A stretch of DNA of 38,589 nt from Cyclobacteriaceae bacterium (GCA_020832375.1 JAFIEW010000028.1:1-38589), one strand, 5' to 3'. Positions 26,532-35,999 are shown, numbered from the stretch's first letter. Numbers and translations: made by a program. The notes: generated from the sequence alone by a model not told the origin.

Positions 26532-27608
26532 TCATACAATGGCGGTTGGGAACTCAATCTTCAATCCCTTTGCTAGCTGCTGTAAGTCTTCAACTACTTG
26601 AGGGTGAAGCGGAATCCCTGACTTTACCCTCTGTTCAGCAAGCAAAAACTCAGGCTCTCCTGGTATCATCACTTTTTTTCCATCTATCGCTTTCGATAAT
26701 TTAAACCTTGATATCCATTGATCCATTTGCTTTTTAAAGTGATCAGCAGGCTGAAAAGCATCAATTCGCCACGCACCCACAAAATGTCCTAATCCCTTAC
26801 CAACAGGGTTAGCTGCAGGCTCAAGAAAGCTCACAAACGGAGGTACCCAAGGACCAAAGTTAGCTCCAGAGAGCACGCCGCTCAATATATCCACCATTCC
26901 ACCCAAGCAAAATCCTTTATGGCCACCTAGAGGTAGAAGCGCTCCCCCTTCTTTCACCGCGAAAGGATTATCCGTATTTTCACCAAAAGCATCCTGTGCC
27001 CAGCCTATAGGCATAGGCTGTTTTTTTCTTTGCAAAATCTCGAGTTTACCATTGGCTGCGGTAGTCGTAGCTAAGTCGGCGACAAAAGGCATGTGCTCGC
27101 CAGCAGGTACAGCCATACTAATAGGATTTGTACCCAGCAACCGCTCTTTTGAGTAAGTAGGAGCAACTAGAGGGCTGGCATTGGTTAAGGCAAAGCCAAT
27201 CATATCTTGTTCCAAAGCCATCATAGCATGATATCCCGCTATGCCAAAGTGGTTACTATTTTGCACAGCCACCCATCCAGAACCACATTGCTTAGCCTTC
27301 TTCATTGCTATTCGCATGGCGTGTGGAGCACTCACTAAGCCCAACGCAGCGTCTGCATCCAAAGTGGCGGTGCTGGGACTTTCGTGGATGATCTTCATCT
27401 GAGGCATAGGGTTTATTCTTCCTTTTTCAAAAAGACGATAGTAGCCACTTAATCTTGCTAGGCCGTGCGAATCAACTCCCCTTAGATCTGCTGAAAGCAA
27501 AACATCCGCAGCTTGCTGGGCATCAGCCGAAGAACAGCCCATTGACAATATTACAGCGCGACAAAAAGCAGATAGCGCATCGTGAGTATATAAAACCGAT
27601 TCTGACAT
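26532..27608 (-). CDS. Ldh-family (malate/L-lactate dehydrogenase-like) oxidoreductase
   Basis: A 358-residue NAD(P)-dependent oxidoreductase of the malate/L-lactate dehydrogenase (Ldh_2) family, which includes malate, ureidoglycolate, 2,3-diketogulonate and delta1-piperideine-2-carboxylate reductases. Signatures are ADLRGVDSHGLARLSGYY near residue 44, QNSNHFGIAGYHAMMAL near 116 (the histidine is the catalytic base), LLGTNPISMAVPAG near 155, and LPLGGHKGFCLGGMVDILS near 225. The substrate cannot be told from sequence. It is monocistronic here, and no promoter box was found just upstream. Confidence 0.9.
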   Translation of the reverse strand: MSESVLYTHDALSAFCRAVILSMGCSSADAQQAADVLLSADLRGVDSHGLARLSGYYRLFEKGRINPMPQMKIIHESPSTATLDADAALGLVSAPHAMRIAMKKAKQCGSGWVAVQNSNHFGIAGYHAMMALEQDMIGFALTNASPLVAPTYSKERLLGTNPISMAVPAGEHMPFVADLATTTAANGKLEILQRKKQPMPIGWAQDAFGENTDNPFAVKEGGALLPLGGHKGFCLGGMVDILSGVLSGANFGPWVPPFVSFLEPAANPVGKGLGHFVGAWRIDAFQPADHFKKQMDQWISRFKLSKAIDGKKVMIPGEPEFLLAEQRVKSGIPLHPQVVEDLQQLAKGLKIEFPTAIV

Positions 27609-27781
27609 ATAATATTGGAATTAAAAAGCGAAATTAGAAAAAAGATAAACAAAAAATACGTTATGGTACAGATTACTGTTATATGCTTGGTGTATTTATG
27701 TAACTAAGCATCATTCCTCGCAAGATTTTTGATAGCACGTAGACATCGTATTATTCTATGTATCATTGTAACAAAGCATCG

Positions 27782-29389
27782 ATGAAACTTACCAAATTAA
27801 CCTTTACATTGTTAGTGAGTATCGTATTTTTTAATAATGACTGCATTTATGCAAAGGGAATCCAAATTATCAAAGCTGATCATAAAGTTCTGTCATTAAC
27901 GATTTATAAAGATGCTAGTCTAGTAGAAAGAGAGGCAACTATTAAGCTAAATGCAGGCATCAATTATGTACACTTCGATGGGCTTAGTGCATTTTACGAT
28001 GATAATCATGAAGTAATAGAACTCTCTAGCTCTGAAGTAAACCTACTGAGCAGATCACTGGTAGAAGGGGAGACCTTGTATGAGCTTTTAAATAGTGACC
28101 TAAGGCTTCAAGTTGATCAGCTTTCTCAGCTAAATGAAGAAATTTCAACCCTCCAATATAAAATTAGCCTTATTAACACCAGAAACAAGATACTCGAGGA
28201 GAACGCCGTTCGGCCAAGTGAATCCTTTGAGGCACTTAATGACTTTTTAGATATGAGCCAAGAAGAACAGCTTCAACTGAGAAAAAGGCTACAGCATTTA
28301 CAGGAAGAACTGAGAATAACAGAAACAAGAAGAAACCAAGCCGTAATGGCACTCCCTTTCCCAATAGGATATACTAAGCAAAAAAATAAAAGTCTTATTC
28401 TCAAGCTACATTGCAATGAGCCTTTAGAAACTAAAATCTCCCTCAAATATGGAGATAAAGGCCTAAGGTGGAGCTCGAGCAATCGGTTAGAAATCTCATC
28501 ACAAGGAGCGGCAAAACTCACTAATAAAGGTGCTATTTCTCTTGTCGGGCTTACAGAAAACATGAGTTTAAACGCATTGGTTTTATCGGATTTTAATCTC
28601 AAACAGTCTCTATTTAGAGGTCAGTTATCTCCGATTTATATAGGAGATAAAAAACAAAGGGTCAACGAGAAGCGCTTGCAAGCAAGTGTTTTTGATGATT
28701 ATAACTGGGGCGAAGAAAAATCTGAAGACAACCAAGATTTTGGTATAAACTTTAGTGATGGTTTTGAATCTTCTTCAAGCATATTGGCTAAAAATTACCA
28801 TTTCAATCGCCCTATTAATCTCGAAGTTGGCAAAGAAATACCCGAATTTCATCTAGATAGTATAGCCATTGAAAACTTTGAACTGGAAAAGGTCCTTTAT
28901 CCTAGCCTCAATACCAACGCCATGGTGATAGGAAGACTACCCATCAAGCTTGCACAGTTTTTCCCCAGCGGTGGTGCCACACAAGTACTTTATGACCAGC
29001 AGGTCTTTACCGTGTACCACCATCAATTAATCACAGAACTTGAAAAAAGCACCATCGAAATTCCATTGGCCACAGATCAGAGGATTATTTCAAAAAGAGA
29101 CCGAGTAATCAATAAGAGAAGTAGTCGACGTGGGCAAATTACTGAAAAGGTAGGCTTTAACATTTACCTCAACACAAGCTCACCTAATCAGGAAAGGATT
29201 GCAGTTCACGACAGAATACCCATTTCGACTCATGATGATGTAACAGTTAGCATAGTTAAACTGGATGGTGGTAAGTTTGACCCTGAAACAGGTATAGTAA
29301 TCTGGAACCTGAACCTTAAGGAACAAAAAACGATTTACTTTGAATATGAATTAAAATACCCAGAGGACACCATCATCCCTGAGCTTTAA
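27782..29389 (+). CDS. DUF4139 protein (MuiA-like, 'mucoidy inhibitor A' family)
   Basis: A 535-residue exported protein with a signal peptide (LTFTLLVSIVFFNNDCIYA). The N-terminal DUF4140 domain (LSLTIYKDASLVEREATI ... GINYVHFDGLSAFYDD) is followed by a long coiled coil (about residues 95-190) and a C-terminal DUF4139 beta domain ending in IAVHDRIPISTHDDVTVSIV, FDPETGIVIWNLNLKEQK and FEYELKYPED. This order is that of the MuiA-like family, whose function is not established. I prefer the ATG at 27782 over the one at 27758 because it puts lysine and the hydrophobic core in normal signal-peptide positions. A small hairpin follows 10 nt after the stop. Confidence 0.85.
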   Translation: MKLTKLTFTLLVSIVFFNNDCIYAKGIQIIKADHKVLSLTIYKDASLVEREATIKLNAGINYVHFDGLSAFYDDNHEVIELSSSEVNLLSRSLVEGETLYELLNSDLRLQVDQLSQLNEEISTLQYKISLINTRNKILEENAVRPSESFEALNDFLDMSQEEQLQLRKRLQHLQEELRITETRRNQAVMALPFPIGYTKQKNKSLILKLHCNEPLETKISLKYGDKGLRWSSSNRLEISSQGAAKLTNKGAISLVGLTENMSLNALVLSDFNLKQSLFRGQLSPIYIGDKKQRVNEKRLQASVFDDYNWGEEKSEDNQDFGINFSDGFESSSSILAKNYHFNRPINLEVGKEIPEFHLDSIAIENFELEKVLYPSLNTNAMVIGRLPIKLAQFFPSGGATQVLYDQQVFTVYHHQLITELEKSTIEIPLATDQRIISKRDRVINKRSSRRGQITEKVGFNIYLNTSSPNQERIAVHDRIPISTHDDVTVSIVKLDGGKFDPETGIVIWNLNLKEQKTIYFEYELKYPEDTIIPEL

Positions 29390-29399
29390 AGTAGAATTA

Positions 29400-29414
29400 A
29401 AGGCTTAAAGCCTT
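29400..29414. repeat. Small REP-like hairpin with TTAAA loop
   Basis: AAGGC-TTAAA-GCCTT is a perfect 5-bp stem, similar in form to the TGAAA-loop hairpins at 25574-25652. It lies 10 nt behind the DUF4139 gene. No T tail, so it is not a classical terminator. Confidence 0.4.
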
Positions 29415-29506
29415 CGGAATTACGAATAAACATCAATGATAAGGCCGCTTTAGACACAAGATGAATTCTGAGATTTAATCCTCTTCATCAAGAATTTTAA
29501 TTTATT

Positions 29507-29559
29507 TATCTTTGCCAGAGATGGCAGTTAATCAATCTCTTAGAAAAATTAGTCAATAG
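29507..29559 (+). promoter_or_regulatory. -7 box followed by a possible leaderless 12-codon ORF
   Basis: TATCTTTG followed by C (29507-29514) is a good -7 box. An ATG at 29521, about where transcription would begin, opens a 12-residue frame (MAVNQSLRKISQ) closed by TAG at 29557-29559. The next real gene starts at 29722, so the leader would be about 200 nt. The short frame may be a leader peptide or chance. Confidence 0.35.
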
Positions 29560-29721
29560 AAGCGCCTAATTTCAATAAGACAAAAACAGCTTTAAAAGTT
29601 TCTAGATGGGAATCATCTAGTCTACGGGAATAAAGCTGAGAATAAACTAACAGTTAATTGCCCTTGAGTGAAATTAATTTAATAACTGGACTCATAATCA
29701 TATCAAATATAACAACATATT

Positions 29722-30225
29722 ATGCCTCGAATAATAATTTTATCCTGTACCCTATTTTTCTATGCAAGCGGTCTCCTATCAGCACAAGAAGAGCTACTTG
29801 ATGAGGTTTATGACCTATATCTAAAGGCAGAATACGAAAGTGCAATCGCTTATATCGACCAAGGGATGAAAGCATACCCACAGGAAGCAGAGTTTCATTA
29901 TATGAAGGGTATTATTTTATTGGAGATGAAGCAAAAAAACAAAGCGACAGAATATTTCAAATCAACCTTAGAGCTTGACCCCTACTTTACCGATGCCAGA
30001 GTAGAGTTAGGAACCTCTTATTTTTTAGCTCATCAATTTGAAGCTGCCAAAGAGCAATACCTGATAGCACTTAAGCAGGAACCTGAGCATATTGAAGCTT
30101 TGATGAATATAGGAACAGTATATATTGAGCTGGAGAACTATGAGAAGGCGTGTGAAAGTTGGACGAAACTAGAATCACTAGGAGGCTTTTTACCTCAAGA
30201 AATCTTTAACGAATACTGCAAATAA
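29722..30225 (+). CDS. Small exported TPR protein
   Basis: A 167-residue protein with a signal peptide (IIILSCTLFFYASGLLSA, then QEEL) and three to four tetratricopeptide repeats, for example AEFHYMKGIILLEMKQKNKA, YFTDARVELGTSYFLAHQFE and EPEHIEALMNIGTVYIELEN. It is probably a periplasmic or outer-membrane-side scaffold. There is no catalytic domain and the partner is unknown. It is followed after 154 nt by the large membrane TPR protein, which suggests a shared role. Confidence 0.82.
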   Translation: MPRIIILSCTLFFYASGLLSAQEELLDEVYDLYLKAEYESAIAYIDQGMKAYPQEAEFHYMKGIILLEMKQKNKATEYFKSTLELDPYFTDARVELGTSYFLAHQFEAAKEQYLIALKQEPEHIEALMNIGTVYIELENYEKACESWTKLESLGGFLPQEIFNEYCK

Positions 30226-30379
30226 ACCTAATTTTTTTAGGCTTATCTTTCATAAAAGCAAAAATTATTCACTGTGAATGGCACTAGAAACAGCAAATAA
30301 CTTTCCAACGGCAGACATTGCATTTTAAAGTGTAATCATAAAATAAAGTAGCTTACCTAAAATAGATATTATACAAGAT

Positions 30380-33300
30380 ATGGTTAAAAACTTCATTCCT
30401 TCAGGCTTGAGTACTTCCGACAGGATTTTGCACTTTATTTTAGGATTTATCATTTTGTGCTGCATTGGAACATTTGTTTTCTACTATCTTTTTAAGCCAG
30501 AAGGGGTGCTTCTATGGCATCAATTAGTAGAATTAGACAATTTCAATGCAGTATTAAGATCATTACAGTTATCATTATACGAGTTTTCACTATTTGGAGA
30601 AATTCAAGCTGCGTTCATTTCTTATAGAGGAAGTGGATTTGTTGTACCTGGTCATTACTACCATATTTATGGTGCGTCTTTGGTCTTTGCTTTTGCATCT
30701 CTATTTGCAGTAATCAGTGGGCTCAATCGATTTTGGTTTATTGTAGGTATGTTTGCTTCATACTTACTACTACTAGGTTTTCAATTTCAGCAATTGGAAA
30801 TCACAAAAATAGGATTAGAAGGACTGTATGGAGTAATTTTACTCTCGCTATTGGTCATATCCTATCTAATGAATCAATTTGCAAAGAGCATGAATATGCT
30901 ACTCCGATTTTTAATTTTTGCTTGCTACATCAGTATTGTACTTTATTTTCTTCAATCTTGGAGTCCTTTGGAGAGACCACTTGTACATTTAATTGTGTCC
31001 GGATCAATTCCAGTTTTTATATTACTTGCTGTTTTTGCCCTAATCACAGCTTACGATATAATTTTACTTTTCCTTCACCTACTTACCTCTCGCAATAATG
31101 CTTTCAGCACGAATACACTTGCACACTTTAACACATTAAGCTTAATCTATCTTTTTAATCTTGGCCTTTATTATCTTCAGGAGGCCAAAATATTTGATTT
31201 AGGAATAAATTTCATTAGTCCTCTATGGTTTTTTGTATTAAGTGCGGTGATAGGTGTTTGGGCTTTTAAAAGAAAAGAAGAACTCTACGGACAGTTTTTA
31301 CCTCATCTCCCTTTAGGAAGCTTACTTTACTTAGCGTTGGCCATTATGTCAGTAAGTACCTTAAGCTTTATGTGGATTAGCGGGAATGATACCTTTATAA
31401 AAGGCATCGAAGAATGGGTACTTTATGTGTATTTGGGTACAGGCCTGATTTTTTTCTTATACTTACTTGCTAATTTCTTTGAACTACTAAAAGAAAATAA
31501 GCGCGTCATTGAGGTAGTTTTTCGTCCTGAAAGGTCTGGATGGTATAGTTTTAGGCTATTCAGCTTGCTAATTATTGGCGCCTTTTTATACAAAGATAGT
31601 TTCAGTCCCTATCATAAAATAGTATCTGGATATTACAATCAAATTGGCGATAGTTTCATTCACCAGCAAGACCGCGAGTTGGCTGTTCAGTTTTATGAAC
31701 GAGCACAAGAGAAAAATATGTATCAACACCGAGCAAATTATAGTCTCGGCGGACTTTTTGAGGAGTCAAACAAGCCTACTGCAGCTACATTTTTTTACAG
31801 CAAAGCTTTTTCTAGAGCCTCCTCTCCTCATGCACACATCAATGCAGGCAACGTACATATTAAGCAAAATCAATTCAGTGATGCACACGAGGTACTTCAT
31901 GCAGGACTGAAACTATTTCCTAATTCTGGGCCACTTCATAGCTCAATGGGTAAGATGCATAAGAAAATTGATCAGACAGATTCGGCGATATTTTATTACT
32001 TAAATGCAGCGGATTTAAACGACCCTTATGGCACGGCCAATCTTTTTGGAATATTAGCCACACAACAATTACAAATCGATCTCGATAGCTTGGTAAGAGA
32101 ACATGCAAGTGTATCTGAAAAACTACAGCACATCAATTTATTAGCACTCTATCTTAATCAAGAAAAAGATTATCCTTTCGACGGCAGTATCAATGCGCCT
32201 GAGGGACGATTGAGCCCATTGGATTTTGCTCTTTTTTCAAATTATCATTCCTACCAAATCAGAAAAGGAAAAGCCGAAGACCCGAAAAAGCTTATGCAGA
32301 TCAGTGCGCATCCTCAAAATGGAGACTACGCCTTTCAATTATTATATTTAGCCGCTTTGCACGCCTACCTTGAGGGAGATATTGGAACTACGCTTCGTTT
32401 TTTAGACGATTTGCAAGAGCTCAAACCTACAAGAGCTGGATTTACTAGAAATGTAGCAGGCACCCTTTTACTCAATGAGGGTAGTTATCAGAAAGCAATT
32501 GAATATTTTGAATCTGCAAAAAATGCAAATTATGAAGACGCAAACATCAATTTCATCCTTGCGCTGCTAGAGGGTGGTCGTATAAACCAAGCAAAAAGTG
32601 AACTTGATCGACTTTTAAATAATCGAGAAAGTGAATTTGCTCAAGATATGTACGACTTTCTAAAGGAACCTATTGGAAGTTATAAACAGATGGATGACTT
32701 AAGAAAATTTCAAACGGTACATTATAAAAGAGATCTATTATTAGGAGAAGAAGTAAACTACCTCATCAAATCAATTGAAAATGATGATGTGAAAGCCATC
32801 ACTTTAGCAAAAGAAATGAAACGTCTAAGGGAAAACGGTAAGCATAAAAGCGCAATTGATATTTATGAGGCTACAGTAGAGAATTGGGACAAGCAAATAA
32901 AAAGTGAGGCAAAAGCCCACCGGCTTTTGGTAGAACAGCTGAAAAGCTTTTTTCATCTTGGACAAAACGACAGTATTCAAGCAATCCACCAAGCAAATGA
33001 CTATAGCCGATTTTTCCCTCAAGAGTCCGCTTTTTTTGAGGCCTATCTTCACGAAATAGAAGGTGATTCTACAGCTGCCTATCAATATTATTCAGGAACA
33101 ATAAACCCATTTTTAGAAGAAGCCATATTGCAAGCAGCACAGTTTACCGCTAATTATAGCGCAGCTCAAAATATGGAAGACTATAATAGACTTTTAGAAG
33201 CGCTCATCTTCAATAATTATTCTGTACCTATTAAAAAAGCTTATATATTCTCAGCGCTCAATTATGGTCTTGATAGCTATGCAGAAAGTAATATTGAAGA

Positions 33301-33397
33301 ACTAAAAGAATTAATGGATAAGAAAGACTTTGAAGCATTCTTATCAGAAGTAGAAGCCTATCAGATCGAGCTTGAAGAAAAAAATGCCTTTTTTTAA
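30380..33397 (+). CDS. Large multi-span membrane protein with C-terminal TPR domain
   Basis: A 1,005-residue protein that I do not recognise as a named family. Residues 1 to about 405 contain roughly ten to eleven hydrophobic membrane segments, for example HFILGFIILCCIGTFVFYY (near 18), FWFIVGMFASYLLLLGF (near 121), VFILLAVFALITAYDIILLF (near 212) and FRLFSLLIIGAFLY (near 392). From about 415 to the end there are TPR-like helical pairs such as RELAVQFYERAQEKNMY and SYQKAIEYFESAKNANYE. The N-terminus has no separate cleavable signal. Sequence offers no catalytic motif. A transport, envelope-assembly or polysaccharide role is speculation. It pairs with the smaller TPR gene upstream; 670 nt of repeat-containing DNA follow. 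Confidence 0.8.
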   Translation: MVKNFIPSGLSTSDRILHFILGFIILCCIGTFVFYYLFKPEGVLLWHQLVELDNFNAVLRSLQLSLYEFSLFGEIQAAFISYRGSGFVVPGHYYHIYGASLVFAFASLFAVISGLNRFWFIVGMFASYLLLLGFQFQQLEITKIGLEGLYGVILLSLLVISYLMNQFAKSMNMLLRFLIFACYISIVLYFLQSWSPLERPLVHLIVSGSIPVFILLAVFALITAYDIILLFLHLLTSRNNAFSTNTLAHFNTLSLIYLFNLGLYYLQEAKIFDLGINFISPLWFFVLSAVIGVWAFKRKEELYGQFLPHLPLGSLLYLALAIMSVSTLSFMWISGNDTFIKGIEEWVLYVYLGTGLIFFLYLLANFFELLKENKRVIEVVFRPERSGWYSFRLFSLLIIGAFLYKDSFSPYHKIVSGYYNQIGDSFIHQQDRELAVQFYERAQEKNMYQHRANYSLGGLFEESNKPTAATFFYSKAFSRASSPHAHINAGNVHIKQNQFSDAHEVLHAGLKLFPNSGPLHSSMGKMHKKIDQTDSAIFYYLNAADLNDPYGTANLFGILATQQLQIDLDSLVREHASVSEKLQHINLLALYLNQEKDYPFDGSINAPEGRLSPLDFALFSNYHSYQIRKGKAEDPKKLMQISAHPQNGDYAFQLLYLAALHAYLEGDIGTTLRFLDDLQELKPTRAGFTRNVAGTLLLNEGSYQKAIEYFESAKNANYEDANINFILALLEGGRINQAKSELDRLLNNRESEFAQDMYDFLKEPIGSYKQMDDLRKFQTVHYKRDLLLGEEVNYLIKSIENDDVKAITLAKEMKRLRENGKHKSAIDIYEATVENWDKQIKSEAKAHRLLVEQLKSFFHLGQNDSIQAIHQANDYSRFFPQESAFFEAYLHEIEGDSTAAYQYYSGTINPFLEEAILQAAQFTANYSAAQNMEDYNRLLEALIFNNYSVPIKKAYIFSALNYGLDSYAESNIEELKELMDKKDFEAFLSEVEAYQIELEEKNAFF

Positions 33398-33557
33398 CTG
33401 GATAAGAAGATAGGATAACGCAAAACATCTCTTTAATCTATGAGATAGAAGGCACCTCATAAAGTCTCAATTGTTGATAAAATCTCCACTTGAGCTGATA
33501 TAACTAACTTCTTGTACTTTGGATCATGGATTCGATATATTATTCATTATCCCTAGT
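33398..33557. other. Intergenic region upstream of the MITE-like element
   Basis: No gene is seen. The words CATAAAGTCT and AATTGTTGATAAA (33456-33481) also occur inside the 89-bp element but in a different arrangement; this may be a decayed fragment or coincidence. Confidence 0.35.
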
Positions 33558-33559
33558 TA

Positions 33560-33648
33560 GGGTCTGCTTAAAAACTATGCACTCAGATAAATAAAGTTTA
33601 GACTTTATGATTTATTTATCAACAATTTAGCTATTTTTAAGCAGACCC
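33560..33648. mobile_element. 89-bp MITE-like palindromic element, full length
   Basis: Perfect 15-bp terminal inverted repeats, GGGTCTGCTTAAAAA at 33560-33574 and its complement at 33634-33648, are flanked on both sides by TA, consistent with a 2-bp target duplication. Inside are GATAAATAAA (33586-33595) with TTTATTTATC (33611-33620), and the overlapping ATAAAGT/ACTTTAT hairpin. There is no coding capacity. A truncated copy lies at 5155-5225. The class (IS-derived MITE) is inferred from structure; the parent transposase is not in the window. Confidence 0.82.
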
Positions 33649-33650
33649 TA

Positions 33651-33890
33651 GGTAGATATGCAGTGCAAACCTTAAAAAAGAACCTGCTTTAAACCAAAAG
33701 TTTTAATAAGCATTGCGGATATGAAAGGTATTTTATTTTATTCCATGGAGCGCAAGGCTTTTACCACTTTTTATTGAAACTGATGGAATTATGAAAGGTC
33801 ATTTGAAATAATCGCAATGAGCATTAGCAAACTCTATAAACTAGCGCTTAAGCAAACCCTCGATAAATGCTTAGTATAGTGAACACAGTT
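33651..33890. other. Intergenic region between the MITE-like element and the next repeat
   Basis: No gene, terminator or promoter box recognised. Confidence 0.4.
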
Positions 33891-33896
33891 TATAAT

Positions 33897-33912
33897 CTCA
33901 TCCCACACTAAA
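33897..33912. repeat. GGGATGAG-family half-site
   Basis: CTCATCCCACACTAAA carries the core and a near-copy of the CACGCTAAAA tail. No partner arm was found nearby. It lies about 155 nt before the DUF389 gene. Confidence 0.5.
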
Positions 33913-34067
33913 CTTTCAACTTTTATTTGATTGCCTTTAATAATAAACTGATGCAGCACGTCTCTTTTTGATTGCTTTTACTTTGCTTGATAGCATATAA
34001 TTGAAAAATAGAATCTGTATCTTAGAGGCAGTATATTAACACTACATCTTTTTATCGAGACAATTAC

Positions 34068-35933
34068 ATGCTAAAAGTATACTATCAAGCTGATGATAAA
34101 GAAACCTTCGAGTCGGATATACTACCCCATTTAGAGGAGGTAGATAAGGAGTTGCTTGAGTTATCGGCGCTTGATATCGAAGATAAATCCAATATACATG
34201 TCTTTTATCTCAGCGATCAAGATTTAATCAAAATACTAGATAAGATAGCTAACCAAGACTTAAAGATTGGGGTTTTACCTCATCCTGAGCTAGAGGCTGG
34301 GAATAGCTTTTTAGGAGTAGGAAATAAGATCCAAAAAATCCTTGATGAATTATCTGACGATGAAGTATACCACAAAGCAGACCTTTTGTATTGTAATGAT
34401 CAACCTGTTTTTCAAGCGGTTGATATTGGCGATATGTTTGCACTCAAGACGGAGAAAGCCAAGGGTTTTTTGAGACAAGTATTAAGCTTTATTTTAAAAA
34501 TTTGGAAGTTACGCTCTTTACAACACCACCCCTTCGTCATCATAAAAGATGAAGATAGTAAAATAGAAACATCTGCTATTGGTATGATTGCAGTAGAGCA
34601 CTCCTACAGCTCGGTGGTAGCTAGAAGATTGGTGAGTGATACACCTGTAAATGATGGTCTCTTACACCTATTCATTCTTAGTCCTGACAATATTTTGGAG
34701 CTGCTTAGTTTTCTACTTCGATCTTTAAGTCCATTGAAGAGTAAGGTAAAGAAGATCCCTAGTTTCATTGGCTATATCCGTACAAATAAAGTAAAGATTT
34801 TCAGCAAGCAACCTTTCGATTTCACATTAGATGGTGTCGAACAAAGCACTAAAGAAATAGAGCTAAGAGTAGAGAAGGAGTGCATAAAGCTAATGCATAA
34901 AAAAAGAATCAGTGCTAATGAAAGTAAAGATGTAGAAAAAAGTACCTACAAAGTAGATCGCTTGCCAAAAGGAGAAAAGCGTAGTGAACTCATTCAAAGA
35001 AAGTTACCATTCTTACCAAGAGCTACAGGAGAGGAGTTCAAAGAGCTATTTACCACGCTCAGGGAAAACGCTCAAGTCACCACACCCTATATGGTAATGA
35101 TGGCTCTATCTACCTTACTATCTACATTCGGGCTGTATGCTAACTCTACGCCTGTAATTATTGGCGCTATGATATTAGCTCCATTAATGTCACCTATCGT
35201 TTCCTTTTCTATGTCAGCCGTACGTCAAGATACCGACTTGTTAAAGAAAAGTATTATCACTATTGTTGCGGGTACTATTTTAAGTTTAATCATTGCTGCC
35301 GGAGTAAGTTTGTTTATACCTATTCGCGTAATCAATCCTGAAATTGACGCTCGACTATCACCAACTTTACTCGATTTAGGCATTGCTGTTGCTTCAGGGA
35401 TGGCCGCTGCCTATGCCCATGCTAGAGAAGAAATAGCAAAGACCTTGGCCGGAGTAGCTATTGCTGTAGCCTTGGTTCCACCGCTTGCTGTTGCAGGGAT
35501 AGCATTAGGTTGGGGAGAAATAGAAATGTTCTTAGGAGCCTTCTTATTATATATGACCAACCTTTCAGGTATTATTTTATTTGGAGGGCTTACTTTTTTA
35601 GTCCTAGGTTTTTCACCTTTTAAGCGGGCAAGAAAAGGAATAATATACTCATTGATTACAGTGGCAATATTAGCAATACCCCTATCCTATTCTTTTAAAC
35701 AAGTCAATGAAGAAGCTGCTGCCAAATTAGCCATAGAAAATATCGATATTGAGGACTATGAACTCCGCGATGTACGTGTAAATATGGGTGATAAAATGAG
35801 AGTTCAACTGACTTTAGTTGCTAAAGAAACCATAGGCAGTGAAGAAGTAGAACAAATAAAATTAAAAATTGAAGAAACTATAGACCGAGAGATAGAGCTG
35901 CAGGCAACTGTCGCCATAAAATTTGATAAGTAG
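34068..35933 (+). CDS. DUF389/TIGR00341 membrane protein with degenerate diacylglycerol-kinase-like front half
   Basis: A 621-residue protein. Residues from about 335 to 550 are the DUF389 membrane domain with several spans; the core reads TPVIIGAMILAPLMSPIVSF, and AVASGMAAAYAHAREEIAKT and GVAIAVALVPPLAVAGIALG follow. A soluble tail (about 560-621) follows. Residues 1 to about 285 look like the YegS/diacylglycerol kinase fold: IGVLPHPELEAGNSF near 66 sits where the family has IPLGTGND, VNDGLLHLFIL near 194 matches the DDGLLDVVIL segment, and FTLDGVEQ near 251 matches the iDGE segment. The nucleotide-binding GGDGT is missing; LSDQD (near 47) is in its place, and DGE has become DGV. Lipid-kinase activity is therefore unlikely; lipid or nucleotide sensing is inference. 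It is probably monocistronic. Confidence 0.85.
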   Translation: MLKVYYQADDKETFESDILPHLEEVDKELLELSALDIEDKSNIHVFYLSDQDLIKILDKIANQDLKIGVLPHPELEAGNSFLGVGNKIQKILDELSDDEVYHKADLLYCNDQPVFQAVDIGDMFALKTEKAKGFLRQVLSFILKIWKLRSLQHHPFVIIKDEDSKIETSAIGMIAVEHSYSSVVARRLVSDTPVNDGLLHLFILSPDNILELLSFLLRSLSPLKSKVKKIPSFIGYIRTNKVKIFSKQPFDFTLDGVEQSTKEIELRVEKECIKLMHKKRISANESKDVEKSTYKVDRLPKGEKRSELIQRKLPFLPRATGEEFKELFTTLRENAQVTTPYMVMMALSTLLSTFGLYANSTPVIIGAMILAPLMSPIVSFSMSAVRQDTDLLKKSIITIVAGTILSLIIAAGVSLFIPIRVINPEIDARLSPTLLDLGIAVASGMAAAYAHAREEIAKTLAGVAIAVALVPPLAVAGIALGWGEIEMFLGAFLLYMTNLSGIILFGGLTFLVLGFSPFKRARKGIIYSLITVAILAIPLSYSFKQVNEEAAAKLAIENIDIEDYELRDVRVNMGDKMRVQLTLVAKETIGSEEVEQIKLKIEETIDREIELQATVAIKFDK

Positions 35934-35999
35934 TTTCCACATCTTTCCTTACGAAAGGATCGCTTTTGATAAAACAAAGAAGTCGAATAATGATTTTTA

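Noticed and set aside
35944-35957. Small hairpin CTTTC/GAAAG after the DUF389 gene as terminator
   Set aside because: The stem is short and no T run follows; not enough for a terminator call.
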